64,000 nt of DNA, from the NCBI GenBank assembly GCA_021788415.1, contig JAJYKR010000002.1, forward strand, positions 1 to 64,000, in the 5' to 3' direction. Source of the DNA: an archaeon. GTDB lineage: Archaea > Thermoproteota > Nitrososphaeria > Nitrososphaerales > UBA183. The notes under the pieces are model-generated. The model saw only the letters and a list, made by a program, of their open reading frames with translations, did no database searches and was not told the DNA's origin. Below are positions 49,848 through 58,140 of the stretch, piece by piece (position 1 is the first letter of the stretch; each line of letters begins with the position of its first letter). Both the position numbers and the translations under genes were made by a program.

Positions 49848-52571
49848 TTGAAGCGTTCTCAGTTGCTAGCTTTATCCGTCCTTGCCCTTCTGATGCTGTC
49901 GGCCATCCCTGTGCAGTTGGCCCACGCGCAGCCGGCCTACTCCGAAAAGCTCAGCGTCTACATCGCAGGCTCGGACGCGCTCTGGTACTTCACCTTCGGC
50001 GGGCTGAACGGCTCCAGCCACCTGTCGGCCCTGGAGTCCACCCCTGGCCTGAGCTGGTACAACGTGACGGCAGTCTCGACCGCCGGATGGCACTCTGACT
50101 TCCAGGTGTTCGGGCCGAGGGGGTACAACCTCCTCCCGGTGCCCTACCTCACCCCCCAGGGGATGTTCCTCGCCGTCGGTTCCGACTCCTACGCCCACGC
50201 ATCGGCGGCGGCCTCGGCGCTGGACTCCTACCTGCTTACGGATTTCGTCTCCTACTTGAACGGGACGGGGACCTACACCTTCTACAGCCCCGTGTCGTTC
50301 ACGACTCTGGTGTCTAGCACCCTGCTGAAGCTCCTCCCGACGGGAGAGCACGGGTTTTCGAACGCCATCTCTGCCTCGAGCTTCATCACGACGGCCTCGC
50401 CGTTCATCGTGCTCGAGGGGGTGAGCTCGTCGTCCGGCTTCCAGCACAGCCTCGTGGTCGGTTCGATTGCCACTTCGGCCGTGAGCTCGACCGGGACGCC
50501 GACGGTGCTGTCGTACTTCGGGGCGACGGTGAGCCACCTCAACGCGTCGAGTCAGAGCTCTTCTTCGGTGGTCCAGATCAAGGCCCTCGACGGTATAATG
50601 CAGTCGTCAGACCCGGCCACCCTGTCGACCGACACCCGTTCGTTCACCAGCACCTACACTCTGAACGTGGCTCCAGGCAAGAGCATCTCGAGGGTCAACG
50701 CAACCCTCGTGCAACAGCCCGCGACCCTCCTCGCGACCCGGGCGGTCGACGTCGGGGTACTGAGGACCGGGGACAACCTCGCGGTCACGTTGGCGTTCAC
50801 CAACATCTCCCCTGCGTATACGATCACCAACATCACCTACACCGACGGCTGGTGGAACGGCTCGGGTGACTTCAAGTTCCTCGGCGGCAACGACAGCCTC
50901 ACTTCCACGTCGCTGACCGTCGGGGCAAGCACCACCCCTGTATACAGACTGGAGTACACCGGGTCGGCCACGGGCCCGCTCACCATACCCGCCTCGGCGG
51001 TCCGCTATCAGTACCAGGCCAACGGAAAGACTTTCACCGGGACGACCCAGCTCAACCCCATCACCCTCTCTCTGGGGGTCGACGAGCCGGTTGTCTATGC
51101 GATAGTGTCTCCAATCGGGAGCCTGGGAAAGCCTGCGGGCTCGACCCAGACCATGAACGTCACCGTATTCAACGTGGGGACTTCGCCCGCGATCTCTGTG
51201 GTGGTGGCGGGCCACTCGATTGCCGGCCTCGCGCCCAAGTCAGGGGGTTCTCCCGGCGGGACTGCTACGGTCTCTGTGCCTCTGTCGGTCGGGGCCCTTG
51301 GCAGCGTGAACGCCACGACTTCCTACACCGTGACCTACCAGGACCCGAACGGCAACGCCCTTCAGGCCGAGACCAACGTGGTGTCAGTGATCTTCTCTCA
51401 CGTCGCCATAATCACCGGGTTCCCGGTCCTCACCCTGGGGGCCACCCTCTCCCCCCTCTCATCCACAGCCACCAACGTGACCATCTCTTTCGTAGCCTCC
51501 AACTTCGGGCTGGCGAACGCCACTTCATTCAGGGCGGTCGGAGAGCTTCCCAGCTGGCTGGGTTGCGGTGCGGTCAGCGGCACTGGCATCGCCTGCTCCG
51601 GGAATCAGGTCGTCATAACCTACGGTCAGATCAACAAGTCCACCACCCTGCGGTCGTTCATGTCCTACAACGTTACATCCCCGGTGAACTTCATACTCTC
51701 GCCCCTTACCTTCCACTGGCTCTCTTCGGGTCAGAACGTCTCGGGCGAGTCCAACCTGGCCGCCGTCCCTGCAGGGATGAAGCTCACGAAGTCCTTCACC
51801 CCGTCGCAGCTCTTCATGGGGATGGCTTCGACCGTAGCAGCCGCCGCGTTCAACTCCGGGCAGCTGCCGTTCTACAACGCCACTGTGACCACCACCGCAG
51901 ACTCATTCGACCGAGTCACTTCTTCGACGCCGCTCACGACGACGTCTGCCACCATCGCCCCCGGAGGCAACGTCACGATCGACTACCCAGTTTCGATGTT
52001 ACAGTCCTACGGCAACATGACGGGGACCCCCACCGACGCGACCTTCTTCTTCGGCGGAACGTCCTTCAGCCTCCACGGAGCGAAGCCCAGGGTGCAGGTC
52101 TATCAGCCTCTCTCGGTCTCCATCGCGACCAGTCCCGTGACCCCCGAAGAGGGGAAGAGCTTCAACATCACCGTCGAGATCAACAATCCGTCCGGGGTGT
52201 CCGTCAACGACGTGCTCTTCACGCTCCCTCTCCCCGCCGGCCTGACCCTGAGCGACCTTCAGAACGCCAACGCCACTTCGCGCATTCTGACAGTTAGCGT
52301 TCCATCACTTGGGCCAGGGGCCAACGCCACAGCCTCCGCCAGCGCCGTGGCCGGCTCGGGGATCACGGTCCCGTTCTCCGGCGCGAAGCTCACCTTCTCC
52401 TACTCCGGGTCGACGGTGAGCGGAGTGGTGCCGACGTCGTCAGGAATAGCGATCGCGGAGAACGTGGTGACCAGGTACCTCATCCCTATCGCGATAATCC
52501 TGGTCGTAATGGTCGGGGTTGCCTTCTACGTGAGAAGGTTGGCCTCTAGCGGCCCCGCTTCCCCGAAATGA
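49848..52571 (+). CDS. Large surface/envelope protein with CARDB-like repeats and C-terminal anchor
   Basis: 907 residues from TTG 49848. A strong TATA (CTTTTATATGG, 49809-49819) suggests high expression. Signal peptide (about 1-28, LLMLSAIPVQLAHAQ), then several Ser/Thr-rich Ig-like modules with recurrent Gly-Val-Asn-Ala-Thr patterns and more than 20 Asn-x-Ser/Thr sites. Near the end is a DUF11-like repeat (PVTPEEGKSFNITVEINNPS), then a helix (about 880-898) and a basic tail. It is a candidate structural or S-layer protein. The last 26 bp overlap the convergent INO1 gene. Confidence 0.83.
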   Translation: MKRSQLLALSVLALLMLSAIPVQLAHAQPAYSEKLSVYIAGSDALWYFTFGGLNGSSHLSALESTPGLSWYNVTAVSTAGWHSDFQVFGPRGYNLLPVPYLTPQGMFLAVGSDSYAHASAAASALDSYLLTDFVSYLNGTGTYTFYSPVSFTTLVSSTLLKLLPTGEHGFSNAISASSFITTASPFIVLEGVSSSSGFQHSLVVGSIATSAVSSTGTPTVLSYFGATVSHLNASSQSSSSVVQIKALDGIMQSSDPATLSTDTRSFTSTYTLNVAPGKSISRVNATLVQQPATLLATRAVDVGVLRTGDNLAVTLAFTNISPAYTITNITYTDGWWNGSGDFKFLGGNDSLTSTSLTVGASTTPVYRLEYTGSATGPLTIPASAVRYQYQANGKTFTGTTQLNPITLSLGVDEPVVYAIVSPIGSLGKPAGSTQTMNVTVFNVGTSPAISVVVAGHSIAGLAPKSGGSPGGTATVSVPLSVGALGSVNATTSYTVTYQDPNGNALQAETNVVSVIFSHVAIITGFPVLTLGATLSPLSSTATNVTISFVASNFGLANATSFRAVGELPSWLGCGAVSGTGIACSGNQVVITYGQINKSTTLRSFMSYNVTSPVNFILSPLTFHWLSSGQNVSGESNLAAVPAGMKLTKSFTPSQLFMGMASTVAAAAFNSGQLPFYNATVTTTADSFDRVTSSTPLTTTSATIAPGGNVTIDYPVSMLQSYGNMTGTPTDATFFFGGTSFSLHGAKPRVQVYQPLSVSIATSPVTPEEGKSFNITVEINNPSGVSVNDVLFTLPLPAGLTLSDLQNANATSRILTVSVPSLGPGANATASASAVAGSGITVPFSGAKLTFSYSGSTVSGVVPTSSGIAIAENVVTRYLIPIAIILVVMVGVAFYVRRLASSGPASPK

Positions 52572-53610
52572 ATTCCTCGAACGCCGTCTTTGCGGCTGGG
52601 TAGGGCATCTGGATGGGCGGGTGTTTGAAGCAGAAGGCCGAAAGGCTCTCCAGCTGACCTGCGACTCCCCTGTCCAGCGCCAACTTGGCTCCCCGTATCG
52701 CGTCGACCATGATCCCTCCGCTGTCGTATGCGTCCACCACGTGCAGCTTCACGTCCATCTTGACCGTCGTCCCTCCGAAGTAGCGCCCCTTCAGCCAGAT
52801 GTAGCAGATTTTGTCGTTGGCAAGGAAGGGGACGTAGTCGCTGGGCCCGATCCTCGTCGGTACCTCGTAGGGGGACATCGCCCTCACGGCGCTCGTCTTG
52901 CTCTCTCGCTTGTCTTTCAGCCTGCTCTCCTCGAGCATGTTCAGGAAGTCTGTGTCGCCGCCGATGTTCAGCTGGTAGGTCTCGTCGACCTTCACCCCCC
53001 TGTCGATCGCCATCTTCACCAGGGTCTTGTGAAGCACCGTCGCGCCCACCTGGCTCATCACGTCGTCACCGGCCACCGGGAGCCCGGCCTCGGCGAATCG
53101 GTCGGACCACTCCTTGGTCGACGCTATGAAAACCGGGATCGCGTTGACGAAGGCGAGGCCCGCCTTGAGCGCCGACTCCGCGTAGGCCGCCGTAGCCAGA
53201 GTGCTCCCCACGGGCAGATAGTTCACGAGAATGTCCGCCCCCGTGTCCTTGAGCTCCTGGACCACGTCCTGGTCCGGCTGCCCCGACACAGGGACTACCT
53301 CCTTCAGATACTTCCCAATCCCGTCGTGGAGCGGCCCTTTCTTCACCCTGACCCCCATGTTGGGGACGTCGGCGATCTTCTCCGTGTTGTTAGGGTGCTG
53401 GAAGATGGCCTGCGAAAGGTCTTTGCCCACCTTCTTGGCGTTGACGTCGAAGGCGGCGACAATCTCGACGTCCTTCGGGGTGTAGCCTCCGACGTCCCAG
53501 TAGGTCAGTCCCTCGTCGGGCCCCTTCTTGGAATAGTAATGCAGTCCTTGGATGAGCGCAGAAGCGCAGTTCCCCACGCCGGCAATTGCCACCCTTGCCT
53601 TCTTCGCCAA
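52546..53610 (-). CDS. ino1: myo-Inositol-1-phosphate synthase
   Basis: 354 residues from TTG 53610, preceded by a GGAGG ribosome-binding site (about 53622-53627), unlike most genes here. The NAD-binding loop AIAGVGNCASALIQG, NYLPVGSTLATAAYAE, NAIPVFIAS and the metal/catalytic stretch GDDVMSQVGATVLHKTL match the archaeal INO1 family. It cyclises glucose 6-phosphate to inositol phosphate for archaetidylinositol lipids. padR lies directly upstream on the same strand with a 20-bp dyad between them, suggesting regulation. Confidence 0.94.
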   Translation of the reverse strand: MAKKARVAIAGVGNCASALIQGLHYYSKKGPDEGLTYWDVGGYTPKDVEIVAAFDVNAKKVGKDLSQAIFQHPNNTEKIADVPNMGVRVKKGPLHDGIGKYLKEVVPVSGQPDQDVVQELKDTGADILVNYLPVGSTLATAAYAESALKAGLAFVNAIPVFIASTKEWSDRFAEAGLPVAGDDVMSQVGATVLHKTLVKMAIDRGVKVDETYQLNIGGDTDFLNMLEESRLKDKRESKTSAVRAMSPYEVPTRIGPSDYVPFLANDKICYIWLKGRYFGGTTVKMDVKLHVVDAYDSGGIMVDAIRGAKLALDRGVAGQLESLSAFCFKHPPIQMPYPAAKTAFEEFISGKRGR

Positions 53611-53646
53611 CGTTGAATCCCTCCTCCAGGGGGTATTTCAGCCCCC

Positions 53647-53666
53647 TATTTTACCATTGTAAAATA
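53647..53666. promoter_or_regulatory. 20-bp dyad between padR and ino1
   Basis: TATTTTAC and GTAAAATA flank CATT, a perfect inverted repeat adjoining the padR stop codon. It overlaps the likely TATA box of ino1 (GTAAAATA read on the minus strand). A GC-rich hairpin (AGGGGG 628-633 with CCCCCT 642-647 of this kilobase) lies next to it in the ino1 leader. This is a plausible PadR operator. Confidence 0.6.
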
Positions 53667-53969
53667 TCAGGCGGCGTCCTTCAGCAGGCCACGTAAGAAC
53701 GACCTTGCACCGTCCAGCTCCGCCCGGCCTTCCTCAGTTATCCTGTAGTACTTCCTCCTGTCCTTCATCTCTGCCTTGACCAGCCTGGCCCTCTCGAGGT
53801 CGTAGAGGACGCGATAGGCCGTGACTGTCCCGCTCCAGAAGCCGAACCTCTCGTTGATGAGCCGCCTCAGTTCGAAGCCGTACCTCTCCTCTTGGGATAG
53901 GAGGATGAGGATGAAGAACCAGAGGTTCTCCTTCTGAACTTTTTCCCTGAGCCTGTCTACGAAGCGCAA
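53667..53969 (-). CDS. PadR-family transcription regulator
   Basis: 100 residues from TTG 53969. The winged helix shows the PadR pattern: FFILILLSQEERYGFELRRL, GFWSGTVTAYRVLYDLERARLV and the wing KDRRKYYRITEEGRAELDG, then a short C-terminal helix (FLRGLLKDA) for dimerisation. PadR proteins usually repress and release DNA on binding a ligand. It sits immediately upstream of ino1 and its operator-like dyad, so it may control inositol-lipid synthesis. This is inference from context. Confidence 0.88.
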   Translation of the reverse strand: MRFVDRLREKVQKENLWFFILILLSQEERYGFELRRLINERFGFWSGTVTAYRVLYDLERARLVKAEMKDRRKYYRITEEGRAELDGARSFLRGLLKDAA

Positions 53970-54090
53970 GGGGCGGGCTCCAGGGTCGTGACTGTCATTG
54001 GACGGCTGGCAGTCGGCGGGCCTCGCCGTTTAACGATTTGGAGCCCCCGCCGAGTCAACGATAATAATTGGCTCGAAAAATCTTAGGCGG

Positions 54091-54504
54091 TTGGAAGAGC
54101 GTTCGGCGGGGGCGGTCGTGTTCAGGGACTCTCCAGCGGGGAGGGTGTACCTCCTCCTGCAGAACGCGGGACGGTGGGACTTCCCCAAGGGCGGGGTGGA
54201 GAAGGGGGAGAGCGAGCTCGACACCGTCGTCAGGGAGGTCGCGGAGGAGACAGGGCTGAAGGACCTGAAGTTCCTGCCAGGGTTCAGGAAGGAGATAGAG
54301 TACTTCTACAGGAGGGACGGGAAGAACGTCCACAAGCAGGTGGTGTACCTGCTGGCCTCTACCGCCAACGAAAAGGTGAAGATCTCCTTTGAGCACCAGG
54401 GGTTCGGCTGGTTCCCCTTCCCCGAGGCAGTCAAGAAGGCCTCCTACGACAACTCGAAGTTCACGATGACCGAGGCTGAGCGCTTCATCCGTGGGTCAGG
54501 CTAG
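54091..54504 (+). CDS. Nudix hydrolase (Ap4A hydrolase-like)
   Basis: 137 residues from TTG 54091. The Nudix box is intact: GGVEKGESELDTVVREVAEETG. The start ERSAGAVVFRD and WDFPKGG are typical of the diadenosine-tetraphosphate hydrolase branch. It removes NDP-X compounds such as Ap4A. The last 4 bp overlap the convergent unknown gene. Confidence 0.92.
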   Translation: MEERSAGAVVFRDSPAGRVYLLLQNAGRWDFPKGGVEKGESELDTVVREVAEETGLKDLKFLPGFRKEIEYFYRRDGKNVHKQVVYLLASTANEKVKISFEHQGFGWFPFPEAVKKASYDNSKFTMTEAERFIRGSG

Positions 54505-55175
54505 AACTCGACCAGGGGGTGCCGGCCGGTGAGCTTGACCACCTTGATGTAGTGGTACCCTGGCTCGTCTGTCCTTTTGACGTAGGTGGTCTCGGTGATC
54601 CTGTCGTAGGTGTATCTGAGGAACCCCGACGGCTCTTCCCTCACGCGGCAGTAGAAGAATATGGACGCCTCTTCGTAGTCGTCGATCCTCGCGAAGGTCC
54701 CCAGGACCCACCCGCCGCCGTCCTTGAAGGCGAACAGCGGGAGCGGAGGCTCTTCGAAGAGGGTCTTGTACGCCCCTACCTTCACCAGGCTGGGCAGGTT
54801 CTCGACCTCGACGGAGATGAACTTGTCGTTGAATCCGTCTTTCGCCTCCAGGGGCTTCGGCATCTTGTGCACCCTGATCACCGGGGCGTAGAGGTACGAG
54901 GCGTTGCTCGCAGAGCTGACGAACTGTACCTCCTCCCCCTCCCCTGTTATCCTGTAGGCGAGGAACTCGTCGACCGTGCCGTTGTCGAAGTAGTAGAAGA
55001 TGGGGGTCCCCATGAACAGGTCTGCCTGCGCTGCGATCCTCGTCGCGTTCCCCTCCTTGAAGGCGAACAGCGGGAACGGCGCCCTCTCCAGCGCGCAGGA
55101 GAGCCGCCCAAGGTCAAGCAGGGACTCGAGCCCGATGTAGCATGCGCCGCCTATGCGCTCTTCCTTCTTCGGCAA
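54501..55175 (-). CDS. Protein of unknown function with an internal duplication
   Basis: 224 residues if it starts at TTG 55175, 28 bp after a TATA (TATTTATAA, minus strand); the frame is open to 55244, but that part spans the promoter. Two copies of a unit are visible: LERAPFPLFAFKEGNATRI and, about 100 residues later, FEEPPLPLFAFKDGGGWVL, each followed by IFYYFDN or IFFYCRV. No signal or membrane helix. Divergent from the gene at 55255. No family recognised. Confidence 0.65.
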   Translation of the reverse strand: MPKKEERIGGACYIGLESLLDLGRLSCALERAPFPLFAFKEGNATRIAAQADLFMGTPIFYYFDNGTVDEFLAYRITGEGEEVQFVSSASNASYLYAPVIRVHKMPKPLEAKDGFNDKFISVEVENLPSLVKVGAYKTLFEEPPLPLFAFKDGGGWVLGTFARIDDYEEASIFFYCRVREEPSGFLRYTYDRITETTYVKRTDEPGYHYIKVVKLTGRHPLVEF

Positions 55176-55254
55176 CTGTTCGCCGCCGTCCGCGTCTTGG
55201 TTATAAATAATCCAGGCGGGAAGACGGTTTCTTGTCCGGATCATTCGAAGGCTG

Positions 55255-55656
55255 ATGGGAAGCGTGAGCGAGTGGCGAAGCGAGACCGCCGCAGACTTGG
55301 CTGAGGCCGGGGAGCGGATAGGCGCGGCGCTGGCGTCCCTGTCAGGGGAGCCGTCCAGCAGCCTGCTGCTGTCAATCTGGCTCGCCTACGTCAAGGTCGA
55401 GAAGAGCATCGCGTTCATCAAGTTCGACCTCGACGAAGAAAACCCAGGGCGCTTCATCAGGCTGAAGCCCTACCGCGTCCCGGACGAGAGGCAGGCCCTG
55501 AGCTTCGCACTGAAGAGCCTGAAGAAAGGCTCCGACGACTTCGCCCTCGGGGACTTCCCACAGGCGCTCAAGAACCTGAGGGAATCAAGGAACTACCTCA
55601 GGGCACTTCTCAGGGAGAAACGGCTCGCCCGGGCCCGCAGGGGGCGCTCTTCCTAG
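55255..55656 (+). CDS. Helical protein of unknown function
   Basis: 133 residues from ATG 55255. Mostly helical and charged (AADLAEAGERIGAALASLSG, LSIWLAYVKVEKSIAFIKFD, FPQALKNLRESRNYLRALL), with a basic tail ARARRGRSS. The pattern resembles small HEPN/TPR-like helical bundles, but no catalytic residues are seen. The last 4 bp overlap the convergent eL22-like gene. Function unknown. Confidence 0.6.
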   Translation: MGSVSEWRSETAADLAEAGERIGAALASLSGEPSSSLLLSIWLAYVKVEKSIAFIKFDLDEENPGRFIRLKPYRVPDERQALSFALKSLKKGSDDFALGDFPQALKNLRESRNYLRALLREKRLARARRGRSS

Positions 55657-56129
55657 GATTCTTCGGCGGCTGCCTTCTTCTTCGTCGCCCTCGGCTTCCT
55701 AGCGGCCTGCTTCTTGGGCTTCGGCTTTTCTTCCGCCGGCTCCTCCTTCGCTTCCTCTTCAGGTTCGGACTCAGCCTTCGGCTCCTCCGGCTCCTCTTCC
55801 TTCTTCTCAGGGGCCTTCTTCTCTTTCGCTTCCTCTTCCTCCTTCTCGCCGAGCTCGATCTCCTGGACTGTCAGCTCCTTCCCCGCCACGAACACCCTGT
55901 AGTTCTTCCTGACCCCGTTCATGAACAGGAACCGCTTGATGTACGTCTTGACATGGCGGGGCTTGACCCCCTGCCTCAAGCTTCCGTCGTCGATCTCGAT
56001 GGAGTCCCCTGACAGCTCAGGCTTTGTGCCGACCCTTGGCTCGAGGAACGCGACGAGTTCCTCCCCCTTCCCCTTGAGCGTCCCGAGGACTACCTTCAAC
56101 TCAGCCTCCCCGTCCGGCTGATGCGTCAT
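55653..56129 (-). CDS. eL22-like ribosomal protein candidate with a long acidic/basic tail
   Basis: 158 residues. The first 95 residues follow the eL22 pattern: an N-terminal part ending EELVAFLEPRVG, DSIEIDD, then HVKTYIKRFLFMNGVRKNYRVF and a final strand ELTVQEIEL. Compare [22 protein letters not shown] in eukaryotic eL22. A 60-residue Glu/Lys/Pro tail follows. eL22 is known mainly from eukaryotes and reported in Asgard archaea, so this is tentative. It lies 5 bp downstream of uppS in one operon with DUF373. Confidence 0.6.
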   Translation of the reverse strand: MTHQPDGEAELKVVLGTLKGKGEELVAFLEPRVGTKPELSGDSIEIDDGSLRQGVKPRHVKTYIKRFLFMNGVRKNYRVFVAGKELTVQEIELGEKEEEEAKEKKAPEKKEEEPEEPKAESEPEEEAKEEPAEEKPKPKKQAARKPRATKKKAAAEES

Positions 56130-56134
56130 AAACG

Positions 56135-56917
56135 TTACTTGCCGTAGCGCCTTCGCCTCTTCTGGTAGGTCCTGACCGCCCGCAGGAAGTCGATGAACCT
56201 GAAGGCGGGCCAGAAGACGTCCACGAAGACGAGCTCCGAGTATGCCCCCTGCCAGAGGAGGAACCCGCTCATCCTCTCCTCTCCCGAGGTCCTGATGATC
56301 AGGTCCGGCTCCTGATTGGGGAGGAATGACGTGTACAGCCGCGCCGATACCGTGTCCTCGCTTATGGCCTCGGGGCTGAGCTTCCCGCTCTTGACGTCCT
56401 GTGCCACCGACCTCACCACGTCCGTGATCTCAGCCCTCCCGCCGTAGGCGACAGCGATGTTCAGGTAGTGGTCGTCGTACCCCTCGGTCTTCGCTTCTAT
56501 CGCACGGAGGAGGTCGAAGATCGAGTCGGGGAGGAGGTCCAGGTGCCCGATGGCCCTCACCCTGACCCTGTACTTCACTATCCTGGCGTCGTTGAGGAGC
56601 CTGTTGAGCCTCGCTTCGATGAGCTCGTACAAGTCTTTCAGCTCGTCCGGGGTCCGGTCCAGGTTCTCAGTGGACAGGACATAGAGCGTGACGGTCCTTA
56701 TCCCGAGGTCGTGGCACCAGTCGAGCAACTCCTCTGCCCTGTCGGCTCCCTCTTTGTGGCCCAGCCCTTCGGTCAGGCCCTGGTCCTGGGCCCACCTCCT
56801 GTTGCCGTCAAGTATGATGCCTATGTGGCCAGGTATCTCCTCCCTTTCGACCTGGGACCTCAGCCTCCCCTCGTACAGACGGTAGACTCCCAGATATCTT
56901 AGCGCGGATTCTAGCAT
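56135..56917 (-). CDS. uppS: cis-Prenyltransferase (undecaprenyl-diphosphate synthase family)
   Basis: 260 residues from ATG 56917. The catalytic Asp is in GIILDGNRRWAQ; LSTENLDRTPDEL and RTSGEERMSGFLLWQGAYSE complete the family set. It makes long-chain polyprenyl diphosphate, the precursor of the dolichol-type carrier for N-glycans and envelope polysaccharides. That fits the glycosylation-site-rich surface proteins here. It starts 3 bp after the DUF373 gene stops, so the two are coupled. Confidence 0.95.
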   Translation of the reverse strand: MLESALRYLGVYRLYEGRLRSQVEREEIPGHIGIILDGNRRWAQDQGLTEGLGHKEGADRAEELLDWCHDLGIRTVTLYVLSTENLDRTPDELKDLYELIEARLNRLLNDARIVKYRVRVRAIGHLDLLPDSIFDLLRAIEAKTEGYDDHYLNIAVAYGGRAEITDVVRSVAQDVKSGKLSPEAISEDTVSARLYTSFLPNQEPDLIIRTSGEERMSGFLLWQGAYSELVFVDVFWPAFRFIDFLRAVRTYQKRRRRYGK

Positions 56918-56920
56918 GGG

Positions 56921-58039
56921 TTACTCGTTTTCGGCCACCGCCCTCGTCCTGACTCGCGGATAAATGGCACTGGTCAGGGCGAAAATGGCCGCGAGTCCGA
57001 TGAGGACGTATGAGACGAGGAGAAACGTCGCCTCGGTGGTCCCGCTGACGAGGAACTGAGAGAACGTGAGGAGCGGGAAGTACAGGATGCCGAGCATGAC
57101 AAGCAGGAACCCATCCCTCCGCCACTTCACGCTGTCCCTGGCCAGATGAGAAAGGAGGGCCCCGGCCGCGTAGATGGCGACACCTCCCCACACGAGGTTC
57201 AGCCCCCCCTCGATGAAGTGTCCGGCCAGCACCGCCCCGTACACGAGCAGGTCCCCTGGGTCAGCCGCAACGGCGTTGACGGCGGCGGTGTCTGCCATCA
57301 TCGCGCTGTATCCGGTGAAGATCCCTGCCAGAGCGACGAGGGCAGCCGCGGTCATGGAGAACAGCCTGATGTAACCTGTGTACCCTCTCTGAAGCAGCCC
57401 TGTGACAGTCCTGTCCACGTTGAACCCCCTGATCAGGAACGCGCCTCCTAGCACGAGCAGGGAGGCCAGCGCCGCTTCGAAGGTCTTTCCCGCCAGGATG
57501 AAGATGCCTGCAAGTACGAAGATCAGCCCGGGGACCCCGAGGGCGTACTTGGAATAGTGCGGGTCGAACACCAGCATCCGAAGATACCTCCCCAGCACCT
57601 GGTACGTCTCCTCCACGGTCTGGCTGTGCTTGACCGTCACCCTCTCAACCGAGACTATGGGCTTGAGGCTCTGTATTATCGGGACCACCTGCTCATCCTC
57701 CCCGCCGTCGGAAACGAGGACCACCCCGGTGTAGGCCCCCGCATCCAGGATGGAGGCCACCTGCCTCCCGACCCGCCTGTCCGCCGCGAACCCCCTGTCC
57801 GCATCGCCGCAGACCACGGCCACCTCGCAGAGGTTGCTCGACTTTGTGAGCGCGTCGAACTTCTTCACCGCCGCGAAGATGGCGTTGGCGTCCGCCTCCT
57901 CGGGGTCGGCAAGCGCGAGCTTCGTCCCCGCCTCGAGGACTGCCCCCCTCCCGATCACCGGCGAGTTCACTTTCGCTTTCGTGCCTAGGTCGTCGTCCCT
58001 GTCGACGCAGAGCACCAGGTACTTGTCGGCCAGAGACAT
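56921..58039 (-). CDS. DUF373-family membrane protein
   Basis: 372 residues from ATG 58039. A soluble N half (KYLVLCVDRDDDLGTKAKV, then GAVLEAGTKLALADPEEADANAIFAA and VVCGDADRGFAADRRVGRQV) resembles an Asp-rich nucleotide- or metal-binding fold. The C half (about 160-365) has seven or eight helices. DUF373 is an archaea-specific family without assigned function. Coupling to uppS suggests a role in polyprenyl or lipid metabolism. Confidence 0.85.
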   Translation of the reverse strand: MSLADKYLVLCVDRDDDLGTKAKVNSPVIGRGAVLEAGTKLALADPEEADANAIFAAVKKFDALTKSSNLCEVAVVCGDADRGFAADRRVGRQVASILDAGAYTGVVLVSDGGEDEQVVPIIQSLKPIVSVERVTVKHSQTVEETYQVLGRYLRMLVFDPHYSKYALGVPGLIFVLAGIFILAGKTFEAALASLLVLGGAFLIRGFNVDRTVTGLLQRGYTGYIRLFSMTAAALVALAGIFTGYSAMMADTAAVNAVAADPGDLLVYGAVLAGHFIEGGLNLVWGGVAIYAAGALLSHLARDSVKWRRDGFLLVMLGILYFPLLTFSQFLVSGTTEATFLLVSYVLIGLAAIFALTSAIYPRVRTRAVAENE

Positions 58040-58140
58040 CTGCCTCTGATTTGGAACCTCGTCGTTTATACTTTAGTGCAAGACCCCGAACGCGTCTCAG
58101 GGAGATACGCTTAAGGGGCGTCCGTCCGCGCAAGGAGCCC

